NCBI GenBank assembly: GCA_031771865.1
Contig: JASISA010000041.1
Coordinates: forward strand, 1,364,001-1,428,000
DNA: 64,000 nt
Origin: Nothophaeocryptopus gaeumannii
Taxonomy: Eukaryota > Ascomycota > Dothideomycetes > Mycosphaerellales > Mycosphaerellaceae
Direction of reading: 5' to 3'
Shown here: positions 22,917-33,905 of the stretch, one piece after another
Layout: each line of letters opens with the position of its first letter
How positions within the stretch are numbered: the first letter of the stretch is position 1
Notes under the pieces: generated by a model
Databases searched by the model: none
Told to the model about the DNA's origin: nothing
What the model saw: only the letters and a program-made list of their open reading frames with translations
Position numbers and translations under genes: made by a program

Positions 22917-24084
22917 GATTCGGCGCGTGCGACGTGCGTCTGCAATGCGAGGCGGCTTTGTCGCGGGTATCTTCGTCAGTCGCTCGTCTGCATGCTATCA
23001 TCTGTCGAAGAGGCCATTGGTCGACAGGCGAGTTATTTCCGCGGACAAACTGTTGCTGTTCTCCCCGGGCATCAAGGTCCTTGGATTGGTCATCTCATAC
23101 TGCGACGGCCACAGACAGCGCGGGGTTGCTTGCATGCTTGGGGGCCCGTCGGCGGCGGCACTGTGCATGAACAGTGACGGTGGAGTGCGTCTCCATAGGT
23201 AATTGATCCGGCGTGCAAGGCATCCGCCACGGGAGATGGATCAATGTTGCAATGCATTGCCGTGTGCTGCGCTCTAGGATCAGGTGAGAGGAAGGTTGTT
23301 GCGCAAGCGCGACGTTTCGAGGTGTCAAGGTTCGGCGCCGCTAGCTCGCTGTGCTCGGACGAGGGAGGTGGCAGACTCGGCGGCCGGCATTGCGAGAAAG
23401 CATGCAATGTTTCACGGCCGCACAACAAACGTCGCTCGTGGAGAAAACACGCTGCACTCATCAATGCAATCCACCGTTGCGCCAGGTCATCGTCGGTCGT
23501 CAAAATGCGCACAAAGCAACAGGTAGGAGAGGATGGAGATGAGACGGTAGACGCGTTGGAGCTGCGGAAATTTGATTCGCTAGCGAGAGTGGAGGAAGCG
23601 CATTTAGGTCCAATTTGCTTTCTGAGAAATGCCTTTGGCCCTGCTGCTCTCGGTCCCGCCGCCTGGTCTCCTCTCTTCGCGGGTGTCGCTGTCGCCCGTG
23701 TGAAAGAAAGAGTCGCTCCTTTGCTGTTTGTGTCGTGCTGTCCTGAGGATTGAGAACTGGTGTGGAAGGAAGAAGGTACGTACTGCACATCTTGCCCCAA
23801 CCCAAGGAAAAGCCTGCCCAAGATCCGCATCTGGCCTGCGAATTCGCGCCGCTGGGAAGTCACCGAGTCTGCAGACCTTTTGCCCGTCGCCATCTATCGC
23901 CGCCGCTCGGGTGTCCTTCATCTGGACAGCGTATTGGCGTTGCAGGAAACACTTTTCGATCTTGTACTCACGACTTCTATCTTACCAGCCCGCCGACCAT
24001 CAGTATTACTTGCCTTCGACGACCCGGGACCCGTATACCCTAATTTGGTCCGTTCTTCTCCGATTGCTTTCGATCCGAGCGACC
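22917..24084. other. Upstream region of the gene at 24085, with a long antisense ORF
   Basis: Includes an ATG-initiated minus-strand ORF of 267 codons (23090-23893) and an overlapping plus-strand ORF of 169 codons (23244-23753). Neither shows a domain. Composition is Ser/Ala/Arg-rich, as expected for frames over GC-rich promoter DNA. Most likely regulatory/5' UTR sequence for the gene at 24085, but an orphan divergent gene cannot be excluded. Confidence 0.35.
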
Positions 24085-25340
24085 ATGTCCTTCTACGATA
24101 ACAACACCGCTTCTTGGTCTGCGCCCAGCCGCCAGCCACCATGGGAGCAGCAACCGCCTCCATCGCGCTCCGACACTGGATCCGCCATGTCCCATCAATC
24201 CGACTCGAATGCATTCGCATCGCAATTTGAAGAGATCGATCGCGCGACAGACAACCTCATGAAGAGCGGCAAATGGTTTCCAGGGCAGGCAGCAGGTGGA
24301 GCAGGCGTTGGAGGCGCTGGAGCTGCACCGTCACGAAGGGATAGCATGCCGGCAGTAGGCCGAGGCTTCGACTACGGTGCAGACCCTCGAATGGGCGGTG
24401 GTGGTAGCAGTGGTGCCGGTCCGTCGCGACACCAGTCGATGAGCGAGTTTGAGAGCGGGCGCCCGGGCTCTGCGGGACTGCAAGGATACTATGCTGGTCA
24501 GCGATTTCCAGGCGGACGGCAGAGCGAAGCCGAGCAGATGCTCCAGGCTAAGCGCCGGATGGCTGCGCAGCGTGAACGAGAGCTGCGCAACTACCATCAA
24601 GAGCAGCAGTACAATAGAAGTAAGTGTAGAATGGCAGTCACGGCGTGCGGTCCCTTGCTGACGAATCAGAAGCGGTATCTGGCGGAAAGCAGGACCGTGC
24701 GATGAGCCCAGCAGCTATGAGTGAGGAAGACCGTCGGGAGCTCATCGCACGGCAGCATCGCGCGTTGTATGGAGAGGGCTCAAACCTCTACAACGCCGAT
24801 GGAACGCGCGCGCAGCCGCAGGATGTGAGGGTGTCTAGTGCCGGACGAGGCCCTTCGCCGCTTGCTTTCGATCCTTTCCAGACCCAGGCAGGTGGAGAGA
24901 GTGTAGTGCAAATGCCTCCTCGCGACCGGACTGAGAGTACCGCATCGCCAGCGTCCAGCGCGGCTGCGCAACAATTCGGTCTGCTCAATCAGGCTGCGCA
25001 ACAGAGTAGCCGGACATCGAACTCGTCTCCTGGTGGATCTCCTCCTTTGACTGGTGAACAGAAGGCCGCTGCAGCTGCTGGTGTTGCGCCGATCGGGACA
25101 AGGCCGTCACAGGGTCCCAACCCAGCCAATCTACTCAACAAGCGTTCGACCACTCCACTGACCCCATCTTCGCTCAGCTATGGCTTCAACGCCAGCGACA
25201 GTCAAGCCGCGCAGGCTGGCAAGGATGAGCGCTCAACTTCGGCCGCATCAAACCCACCACTTGCCGGGAACTGGGGTAGCAACAGCGGAGTCTGGGGATC
25301 TGGCAAGAACCTCGCTGTTCAGCCATCTGTATGGGGTTAG
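24085..25340 (+). CDS. Conserved fungal low-complexity protein, function unknown
   Basis: 401 residues. Exon 1 is 24085-24619, the intron is 24620-24669 (50 bp, gtaagt...atcag) and exon 2 is 24670-25340. The N-terminus is Ser/Pro/Gly-rich with an 'ATDNLMKSGKWFPG' motif, then a basic helical stretch around residues 150-180 ('QMLQAKRRMAAQRERELRN'). After the intron comes 'MSEEDRRELIARQHRALYG', a short conserved helix I recall from uncharacterised Pezizomycotina proteins. The tail is Ser/Ala/Gln-rich with 'NPANLLNKRSTTPLTPSSL' and ends in Trp-Gly repeats ('NWGSNSGVWGSG'). No membrane segment. Disorder and short motifs suggest a binding scaffold, which is inference. Confidence 0.7.
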
Positions 25341-26185
25341 GAATCCGGGCCAGAGGAGCGGAGGAGCCTTCATCTTTCGAATCTAAAATGACACAGAGTG
25401 ACGGTGGGGGTTAGCGGTGGAGTTATCTTTGTTGCTGCATTCAACAATAGCATTTGAATTGGTGTCCAGGGTCTGGCTAGCAATACTTTGCTTGTGTATG
25501 GGATGCGATGGGAGCTCATTAGGGTGGAATGCATTTTCGCGGAGGGAGGCGCGCAGGGCCGAGATCGATTTCAGTTGTGCCGCTTTTGACGCGGTCGTTC
25601 TGATTATATCCACCACAGCGTTCATGCGGAGGGAGTTTTGTTGCGCTTTTTGGGTCTGCAGGGTTCATCTGCCTTTTCGGACACCTCATGCTTGGTACAT
25701 ATCTGCTGCTTGCGAGGAAGGTTCTTATGGATGGGACGGCACTGGAAGGAGTTGGCACGCGGTCGGCTTTTGACAGCCATATATCGATATCCGGGTGCTT
25801 TTCGCGGGTAATACCACTTGCTGATATGGGTCGCTTGGGATGGATGCGCAATGAAAATTATGCTTTGGGGGCAAACGACGTGTCATGCAGCTTCTTGAGA
25901 GTGATATCATGTGCAGTGCTTGTGTCAGAGCAGACGTGCTGTTGTGGAAGTGAATCGAGCTGCGGCGGATCCTGCGCGCGTGAACGGCTCACGGTTCATA
26001 TTTTATGCCTCAGGCCTGCGGAGGACATCTGGCAGATGTAGTGCCCAGCAGCTCCTTAATGAAAGTTTGGACCTCCACAACCCTCCTCCACCACACAATC
26101 AACGTACATATCACGATCTCGAAAACTGCATTTCAGACCGAGTACTACCTGGCAATCAAGGCTGATCAACTCGAGCGACTTCAAA
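25341..26185. other. Intergenic region, 0.85 kb
   Basis: 3' flank of the preceding gene and promoter of SEC61 beta. Only short shadow ORFs. Nothing else recognised. Confidence 0.4.
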
Positions 26186-26815
26186 ATGGTACGGCGCCCC
26201 TTGACACAACCCGCGACCGCCATGCGCATTCCCGCAAGTATCTCGAGCATCCACAGCTTGGAGTTCAAAAGCGCATGGCATGCTGCCGCTCCACCAAACG
26301 CAACCGTAAGAGATGGACGGATGCTGATATGTTCTGCCCATAGTCGTCTCCACGCCCTTCTTCCCCCGTCAACTCCCCTCCCTCCACCGGCGCGACGACT
26401 GCACGACCAGCCTCGCCAAAGGCACCCGGCGGCCCAGCGACCGCGATTAGAAGAAAGGCTGCCGCAGACCGACAAGATAGACTCGCAAACCAACGTCCAT
26501 CGAGCACAAGAGCCGCAGGCGCTGGAGGAAGCAGCAGCACTATGCTGAGTACGTGATCCAGATATGAGGCTAGACGTTATCATCGGTGGCCTGAAAATAC
26601 TTCGAAGGGCAATTGGACTGATAGGACCTTCAGGACTGTACACGGACGAGTCTCCGGGTCTCAAGGTCGACCCATTTGTTGTAATGGTCTTGTCAATCGG
26701 ATTCATCATCTCTGTGGTTGCGCTACACAGTAAGATGCTACTACCTTCTGGCTTGCTGTGTAATGCTAACAGTGCTGCAGTCATTGCGAAGTTCACCAAG
26801 CGATTCTCTTCGTAG
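26186..26815 (+). CDS. SBH1: Sec61 beta subunit (Sbh1-type) of the ER translocon
   Basis: 112 residues in four exons: 26186-26188 (ATG alone), 26344-26548, 26634-26729 and 26781-26815. Introns are 155, 85 and 51 bp. I chose the acceptor 'ccttcag' at 26633 because it gives the family sequence 'TMLRLYTDESPGLKVDP'; a nearer AG would add three residues. The cytosolic N-terminus is Ser/Pro/Ala-rich with 'AIRRKAAADRQ'. The C-terminal tail anchor is 'VVMVLSIGFIISVVALHII' followed by 'AKFTKRFSS'. Known role: small tail-anchored partner of Sec61 in cotranslational import. The start codon is followed at once by an intron, which is unusual; the evidence is that TAG lies directly before the second exon in frame. 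Confidence 0.88.
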
Positions 26816-27692
26816 GGTTTTTCTTAGCGGAAATACGATCAGGACCAAAAAATTATGGCGTTCGAACGGAACGATGTATCACCATATCGACGGCGGTCCA
26901 TAGAGGATACCCACCAGCATTGGCCGTGGTGACCGAGCACTGGATATGAAGGCATGGCTCTATGCCGTTGCGGCTCCAGACCCAGCAATTTGTACAATCA
27001 GCGACTTTTGCGATTTTCGAATGAATTTCACTATTCACCAATCTTTGAGTCCAGGCCATATATTTTCAGTCGCCTCGAGCACGTGTCACGACATTCTTCT
27101 GCGTCTGCCGGTCCGCAAAGTGTCGCAATTGTGTACAAGCCGCGAACAAAGACTGCTTAGTGACAGCATCGAAAGCAACGTGGCGCGAACATGGTGCAGG
27201 AGATGGCATTGGCGTATGCATCTATACTTTCCGCAGGCTGATTCAATTTAGCCGCTTCTCGCGTCTCAAGCTCTCGTAGCGCTTTCCGTCGGGACAAGGT
27301 CTCCACGTTGCGGCTCCCGAAAATTGCCCCTCTGTGGGGCAGGTGCCAATGACGGCTCTAGGAATCCAAGAAAGCTGTTGCAATTCTGCCTGAAGACGAA
27401 TGACCAGGACCTAGAAATATTATCCTAGAACAACTCACCGTAGAGCCGCCGGTCACTTTGACTGTCATTAGCTGCCGTTAATGAGTGTCCTGCAGGGTAT
27501 AAGAAGGTGCGACTGCCGTTTGTTCAGCTCTGCTGCGAAGGATTGGAAAGAACGACATCACTAAAAGTTTCACCTGCAGATCCGCTGCTTTATTTTCTTC
27601 GCCTCCAACCTGTTCGCAATCTGCGACTTCGATTCGACAACCAACACTACCGAGACTCCAACTTCTGTACAACAACTTGGAACTACGCCAAG
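26816..27692. promoter_or_regulatory. Upstream region of xylose reductase
   Basis: No coding sequence recognised. Contains a perfect inverted repeat at 27325-27341 (separate entry) and a TATA-like 'ggtataagaa' at 27496-27505, about 190 bp before the ATG. Confidence 0.4.
27325..27341. promoter_or_regulatory. GC-rich inverted repeat upstream of xylose reductase
   Basis: Arms tgcccc (27325-27330) and ggggca (27336-27341) around a 5-base spacer. The gtgggg core fits the SYGGRG consensus of the carbon-catabolite repressor CreA, and ccccttype cores also fit stress-response elements. CreA control of xylose genes is well established in other ascomycetes. Its use here is inference. Confidence 0.35.
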
Positions 27693-28819
27693 ATGACGGC
27701 ACCAGCGATCAAGCTTAACAACGGCAAGCAGGTGAGAGAGTTGCGACTCAGCTGCTGGAGTGATGGCGATGCTAAAAAGATGCTCAGATGCCACTTGTTG
27801 GCTTCGGCCTCTGGAAGGTCAACAACGACACTTGCGCTGATCAGGTCTACAACGCGATCAAGACTGGTTACCGTCTGTTTGATGGCGCCTGCGACTACGG
27901 TAACGAGAAGGAGGCCGGCGAGGGTGTTGCTCGTGCGATCAAGGACGGCCTTGTGAAGCGGGAGGAGCTGTTTCTGGTATCCAAGCTCTGTACGTGCAAT
28001 TTCAGCAAACTGCAGCATCCAATGGAGCGACTGACCTCTGCCAGGGAATTCTTTCCACGACAAGGAGCGCGTGAAGCCGATCTGCAAGAAGCAACTCCAG
28101 GACTGGGGCATTGACTACTTCGATCTCTTCATCATTCACTTCCCCATCGCCCTCAAGTACGTCGATCCATCCGTCCGCTACCCACCCGGCTTTAAGGACG
28201 AGAACAACAAGCTCTCGCTCAGCAAGGCTCCGCTCGAGGAGACCTATCACGCTATGGAGGAGCTCTACGAAGAGGGCATGATCAAGGCCATTGGTATCAG
28301 CAACTACAACGGATCCCTTATCCTCGACGTCGAGCGTTACGCGAAGCACCTCCCACAGACTCTGCAAATCGAGCACCACCCATACCTCGTCCAACAAGAT
28401 CTCCTCAGCCTTTGCAAGGATCGAGGTATCGCAGTGACCGCGTACAGCTCATTCGGACCACAGTCATTCTTGGAGCTCAACATGCAGAAGGCGAAGGATA
28501 CCCCACTATTGTTCGACCACTCGTCAGTCAAGAGCATCGCGGATAAGCACAGCAAGTCGCCTGCGCAGGTCTTGCTGAGGTGGGCCACCCAGCGAGGTGT
28601 CGCTGTCATCCCCAAAAGCAACAACCAAAGCCGTTTGGCACAAAACTTGGATGTTTGCAGCTTCGATCTGTCGGACGCGGAGATCAAGCAGATCTCTGAC
28701 CTTGACCAGGGACTGCGCTTCAACAACCCACTGAACGTGAGTATCGTAACAGAAGTATCAGTCGTTGAATGTTGCTGATGAGATTGCAGTACGGCGTCAA
28801 CTGCCCAATCTTCGCATAG
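27693..28819 (+). CDS. XYL1: D-xylose reductase, aldo-keto reductase family 2
   Basis: 320 residues. Exons are 27693-27731, 27788-27989, 28045-28736 and 28790-28819, with introns of 56, 55 and 53 bp. The AKR catalytic tetrad is present: Asp45 and Tyr50 in 'LFDGACDYGNE', Lys79 in 'LVSKLW' and His112 in 'LFIIHFPIALKYV'. The NADPH-binding loop 'IPKSNNQSRL' has the Lys-Ser-Asn...Arg pattern of xylose reductases. The C-terminus is 'NPLNYGVNCPIFA'. Length matches the family (318-323). Reaction: xylose + NAD(P)H to xylitol in the cytosol, first step of pentose use. A possible CreA-type site lies about 350 bp upstream. Confidence 0.93.
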
Positions 28820-29460
28820 AGCGAGCGAGACGTACAGTGTCGAATGACTCCGAACAAAGTGAGCGCTCCAGAAGCAAGTAGATCCTCCCAGGCCAGCTCG
28901 GCTTATTGAACCCACTTGGAGGCATCGATGCAACCGAAGCGTGCTTAGAGAACAGCGACATGGCTTCTCATCCGATTCGCAAGATCATATAGAGAGCGAC
29001 AGTGGATCTGGAGATCGATCAAACGGGCCGCAATGAGCCCAATGAAACTCATGAAAAAGCGATTAAATTTTCGACAACTCATACTTTTCCAACTCTCTTC
29101 TATCTGTCTGCCTATTCGAGCTTTCAAGCAAGATTTACATGTAAGAGGTGGCTTGGCAACAAGCTCAACCTTCTCCGCAAGTCCGCGACAGAGTCATAGC
29201 TGACAATCATGGATATGCTAGGTATTGAAGTTGGCTGTGCTGCCTGCCACTCTAGCATATAAGACGTCACTCATCTGTAGTGAGCTCCACAAATCAATTA
29301 TGAACCCAGATCGTCGCGTGTCCATTGACACACTAATACGGGAGATCCAGTCTACATACAATAAGCTGCTTGCTTCTGCTCAGAGTAACCCATTGCCAAG
29401 GTACTACGACCTGGAAGTTGATCATTGTTCATCTGAGAACGAAGCACAACAGCCGTCAAG
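28820..29460. other. Intergenic region
   Basis: 3' flank of xylose reductase and unassigned sequence. An open frame around 29300-29460 encodes 'MNPDRRVSIDTLIREIQ' and could be an upstream exon of the small gene at 29461 in a different frame, but no splice pair joins them. Confidence 0.35.
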
Positions 29461-29678
29461 ATGCTCTCCAAGAAGCAGTTCCAACAGATCACCAGGACCA
29501 AGGCCAACAGGCAGAGGGTCAAGGATAAGCATAAGGCCATCAAGAATGACGTGAGTCGTTATGCGTAGGGACCCCTTGAGCATATCTGTGACGGATGGCT
29601 GATCTCATGTAGGAGCGTCAATTGAGGAGGAGCTTGAGGAAGAAGAAGAAGGTTCCTGTTCCGCAGCCGGCCTTCTGA
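29461..29678 (+). CDS. Small basic peptide, 51 residues, unknown
   Basis: Exon 1 is 29461-29550, the intron is 29551-29612 (62 bp, gtgagt, branch ggctgat, tgtag) and exon 2 is 29613-29678. The peptide is strongly Lys/Arg-rich ('KANRQRVKDKHKAIKND' then 'RSLRKKKKVPVP') and ends 'QPAF'. Phase is kept across a consensus intron, the main reason to think it is real. It looks like a nucleic-acid-binding or nucleolar-localising helix. I recognise no family. It may instead be the 3' end of a larger decayed gene. Confidence 0.35.
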
Positions 29679-30720
29679 GGGTGATCAAGAACCTTCAAAT
29701 AGGGTTGCTTGGTGTCACGATTAAGGGCATGTGATGGTCACTAGGAGCAGGAACGCAGAGAAGAGAATAGCGAGGCACTGGCATGGATTGACACAATCCC
29801 TTGGAGCAAGATAATGCTGTTTAACAGGACGAGTAGCTAAACGATGATCAAAGTCAACAACTCACAACCATCAACGAACCAATGTACCTTCTCAGGCAAA
29901 CCGCAAGGGCTCCAAAACGAATGACTAACCACAAGGCTGGCCGGAGGATCAGGTACACCTTCCTCTTTGCTGCGCACTTCTTTCTTTAGTTCAACGCCTG
30001 TGACATGGGACGTCCTCGGTCTTCAAGTACAATGCACACTGCCGGTCACGATACCAAAACCCTCCGGCTTGCGACGACACCGTCTCGAGTTGAGGGCGGC
30101 CCTCCCTCGAGGGGACCGGCGACAAGACCGCATTCAGCTTGACGATCACCGACTCCGCCCACTCGCAAGAGGCAGGTTCGGCATGTCACCGCAGCCCGTC
30201 GGAGGAGCTCTTGAATATGCCAAGCAGAGCAATGAACAGCTTTCGTACTAGACAGCAGAGCCTCATGTAGGGACACCTGCATGACTTGTCCTCCTTGGGT
30301 ATGTGCGGGCTACCTCCTGGCCATAGGGAGAAGGGGGTAAATCATGCCTTCTGCTTTACTAGTCTACCTACTGTTCAACGATGAAACCGAAGATAGGTCT
30401 AGACCTATGTGCATCAGACGCGTCGGCCAATACGAGACTTAGCTGAACAGAAGAACAAGAATACTGCACAGTGCGGACTGCCCTGCTTGAGAATCCTTCA
30501 GAACTCGCCCCAATCCGATGTCTCGGTAAAGCGAAAGCGAAAGTTCCCATCTTTATATCCAGACTGCAAGATCGCAAAGTACGAAGCAGCAGAAGATGGT
30601 GGGATTACTGAAAGCAGGACAGGAACGCCCCGGCGATTCTGACTCTTCGATAAAAGGTTCATTCAACATTCCCCATACCGTCCAAAACCAACCAGGCCTT
30701 GTCATATCTATCGACACAGT
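29679..30720. other. Intergenic region, 1.0 kb
   Basis: No recognisable gene. A 46-codon ATG frame at about 30006-30140 is Arg/Pro/Thr-rich, with no family. Otherwise unassigned DNA upstream of the SRPBCC locus. Confidence 0.4.
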
Positions 30721-31264
30721 ATGGTAGGATACAACATGGTCTCAGTGTCAACATCAATCGAAATCGCCGCTCCACCAGAAAGAGTTCGAGAAATCTTCCT
30801 CGACCTTGCGTCTCTACCGCAGTGGCATAAAGGAAACTTCAAATCCATTCAACGAATCGACAAGAGAAAGAAAGGCCCAATCGAGAAAGGAGAGAGACTA
30901 CAGATCACGCACCAAGAAACGAGTTTCTCTGCCAACAATATCAGTATGTCCTTGCGCCTCTAGGATGCCTCGAATCAGCACACCGTCCTTGGTAGATCTA
31001 CCCGTCTGACCTAAGTACACAGGAGAACTCCCCGTCTCGCTTCGCCTGGGTTTGGAGGCATGCCTTTACTTGTCGCTGGAGAGCATGCTTTTCTTTTTCC
31101 AACCCAGTCAGACGATACGAGGTGGGACGACATTCGTGCACGAGGAGAGATTGACGGGCGCACTGGCGTCGCTGACTTGGCTTCTCACCACAGGAGAGTC
31201 GACGACGCCTGGATTTGTTGGGTTCAATGAGGATTTAAAGAGAACGGTGGAGGAGCGGCGGTAG
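30721..31264 (+). pseudogene. Decayed SRPBCC/START-like (polyketide cyclase-like) gene
   Basis: ATG 30721 or 30736 opens 'VSVSTSIEIAAPPERVREIF' and 'LASLPQWHKGNFKSI', the start of an SRPBCC ligand-binding fold. An intron (gtatgt at about 30942 to cacag at 31022) follows. Downstream the family sequence is split over three frames: 'ENSPSRFAWV', then 'GGMPLLVAGEHAF', then 'FFQPSQTIRGGTTFVHEE' and 'GFVGFNEDLKRTVEE'. The shifts fall at T runs (about 31049 and 31090). The last frame is open across the whole exon, so a full-length but internally garbled product is possible. Intact members bind small hydrophobic ligands. This copy is probably non-functional. Confidence 0.65.
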
Positions 31265-31532
31265 TCCTGCCTGAAGAAAGGGCAGAAGTGGGGGGAGGGG
31301 GAATTGGCGTGTACTCAAAATATTGAAGAAAAAGGTCCGCATCGGCGACAACTGAAGGGAAAACGACCACAAGTGTGCACGTACGGATATCAATAGTGAT
31401 TTCGTTTCATCTCCATACTCGTCTTCCCATGCCAATCATTCAAGTCTGACTCTTCCCAATCTCTGTCCTGTCCCAATTCATACCCAATGCAAACTTCCAA
31501 ACCCAATGCAAAACAACACTCACTTATCCTTT

Positions 31533-33246
31533 TCATGCCGTCAATGCACTACTGATTCCCAAAATCCCCATCCCACAAAACGCCCCAATCATACACAAAT
31601 GCTTCGAATGCGTCAAATCCAAACTCTCCGCAAATAATTGCAACGCCACACTCGCCATGATGCCCGCCGTCACAGCAAACATTCCTCCATATCCACTCTC
31701 ACTCGGTTCCCACCCTTTCCGATCCTTCGCTATCGCGAACCACGTCGCGGCAACACCAGCACCTATCGGCTGTGAGAGTCCTCCTAACACGAAGGAGATG
31801 ATCATGGCGCGGAGACGATTGTTGGTTGCGAGATAGAGAGGAAGGGCCATGGCGAAACCTTCGGTTATGTTGTGTATGAATAAGGCGAGGAAGACGGAGA
31901 CGCCGAGTTTGGGGTTTGCGTGGTTGGTTGCGTAGGTTATGAAGCCTTCGGGGAGTTTGTGTAGGGCTATGGCTATGGAAGTTTGGAGGCCGATGTTTAG
32001 GAAGGCGTTTGTGGGGACGTGGTGGTGGTGATGATCGGGGTGGTCCTCTTCTTCGTCGTCGGAATTATCGTGGTCATGATCGTGTGCTTCGGTGCCTTCG
32101 ATGCCGTGAGAGTGAGTCCTGTGCACATGACTACCTGCTTCGACTGCTGTTGCTGAGCTATCGTCGGATGGTCCTTCAATGAACTCTTGGTCCGCGGCGC
32201 CTTCTGCTGCGGCTCGAGTATGTGGTCTGATTAGTGACTCTTCATCGATATTGCTCAGCAAGGGCGTCGACTCCGTAGCCGTCGCATTCTTAACAGCGGA
32301 TGGCCGTTGAATGCCAGCAGTAGGCTTCGGTGCTTTGAATCCGCCCCTAGCATTGACGCTCTTGAAACATTCTTGTTGGCACAGGTCGCTGTACCCATAG
32401 CAAGGCCCCTCGCATTCGCAGTCCGGATCTGTCGCTGCTGCCAATTTCGATATGTTTCTTGTGATCTTACCCGGAAGAGTCGCATTTCGTTCTAAAGGTG
32501 CGACGTGACTCCTTTGGTGTTGATGATGTTGGTCCTCAGATTCTCTTGAGGGAGCATGCGCCAGCAGCCCATCGTGGCTGTGGAAGTAGGATTGTTGTGA
32601 CATCGATCGCTGCTTCATCTGCTGCCTTTGCGCATATCCTCGCGAAGTGCCTTGTTTGCGCGAGGTCGTTCTTCGAGGATGTTGCGGTCGGTCGTGGTGG
32701 CTGTGATGGTGATCGTGGCCGTGATCTTGGTGACCGCTCTCCTCTTCCTTTGCCTCCTCGTCTGGGTGCTTGTGTTCACAATCTACGACATTATGAGGCA
32801 CAAAGTGATGCATCACTCTGGATAAGACCTGGATTCCACCTACGCCACCGAGAAAGCATGCGATCAATATCCAAGCCGCTTCCTTTGAACTATAGCCACC
32901 CTTGATGAGTGAGCTTTTCGCGGATGGGAGCATACTGTATAAGGCTGAGAACAACTGCGGCACGGTCAGCGTTTGATCAAGATGTTGCTACTGTCCAAGA
33001 CATACCATGACTCCAAAGCTTAAACTCAGCGAAAGTGACAGAAACACATCGCTGTCCTGTATGCTCCAATTTCGCTTCCCGGGGAATTGTCGAACGATGA
33101 TATCGACGCAGATGAATGAGGCCCCAAATATGCAGGCTGTTTTCCTCATCAGCGTGCTGTCCATCTCAGTCGTGTGTAGACATGAACATACCAGCACCGC
33201 TCAATCCGGTCATGATCCAACCCCTGCCATCGTTGGAGATGGCCAT
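31533..33246 (-). CDS. ZIP family zinc transporter, Zrt3-like
   Basis: 535 residues. Exons are 33192-33246, 33006-33136 and 31533-32954, with introns of 55 and 51 bp. The N-terminal half has three or four helices ('WIMTGLSGAACIFGASFIC', 'LSLSLSLSFGVM', 'WILIACFLGGVGGIQVL'). A cytosolic or lumenal loop of about 250 residues is very His-rich ('HGHDHHHSHHD', 'HDHDHDNSDDEEEDHPDHHH') and contains a Cys cluster ('CECEGPCYGYSDLCQQEC'). Two metal-binding helices follow ('ALHKLPEGFITYA', 'LFIHNITEGFAMALPLYLA'), then three more. Yeast Zrt3 releases zinc from the vacuole and has the same layout. Inferred role: intracellular zinc (or other divalent metal) mobilisation. Confidence 0.85.
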
Positions 33247-33905
33247 GTTGATAGAATGCTGTCGTTAGTGATATCGATATCAGTACCAAGGAAGAATCGA
33301 ATCGTTGTCGTCGTCGTCGGATCGGCTTGATTTAGAGTGCGAGGGCAGGTGTCTCCGTGTCACGGGCCCAAAGTCTCGCCCACGTTCCGTGTCGTGTGTG
33401 GTCCCTTTGTCGACGTGGTTGTTCTGCACTCCCACGCACCGCCACGCGGGCCCCGGCGCCACAGCAGAATGCAAGCAACAATCCGTTCGCGAGCATGCAA
33501 ATTGAAGAAGTCGGGAGAGGCGGGACGAATGGATACTACTGTCGTGATGAAGAAGTCGTATTGTCGGACAGGCGGAAGGTGCTTGTGTGTGTGTTCGTGT
33601 CTTGTGGAAGGGAAGGGGGCTGCGTCGGGAAAGGATTGCAAGTGTTCACCTGAGGTGGTCCACGAGCCATCAAGGTCGTCTTGGGGGGTCAGTAAGTAGT
33701 CAGTACTCCGTAGTCAGGCCTTGTCCACGCACCGTGACTGGTTGACTGGCTGCGGGCTTGATCGATCCCGTTGACGCCGCGAAGATCCGCCCCACGCGTG
33801 AATCTTGTCAAATGACGTGTGGAAGTACAGTGAGTTAGTGGTGACTGGGGAGCGAAAACAGACAAAGGTGACCGACGTGCCGCTGTTATAGACACGCAAA
33901 TCGAG
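33247..33905. promoter_or_regulatory. Divergent promoter region of the ZIP transporter and VMS1
   Basis: 659 bp between the two start codons. A 12-bp palindrome gatatcgatatc lies at 33270-33281, 24 bp upstream of the ZIP start. A GTC-rich run ('cgttgtcgtcgtcgtcgg') lies at 33302-33319. No Zap1-like site seen. Shadow ORFs only. Confidence 0.4.

Noticed and set aside
23090..23893. 267-codon minus ORF as a real divergent gene
   Set aside because: Starts with ATG and is long, but has no domain, overlaps another long frame on the plus strand and has promoter-like composition. Kept only as a note in the intergenic entry.
26056..26799. 247-codon minus ORF over the SEC61 beta locus
   Set aside because: The plus strand gives an exact Sec61 beta after splicing; the minus frame is its shadow.
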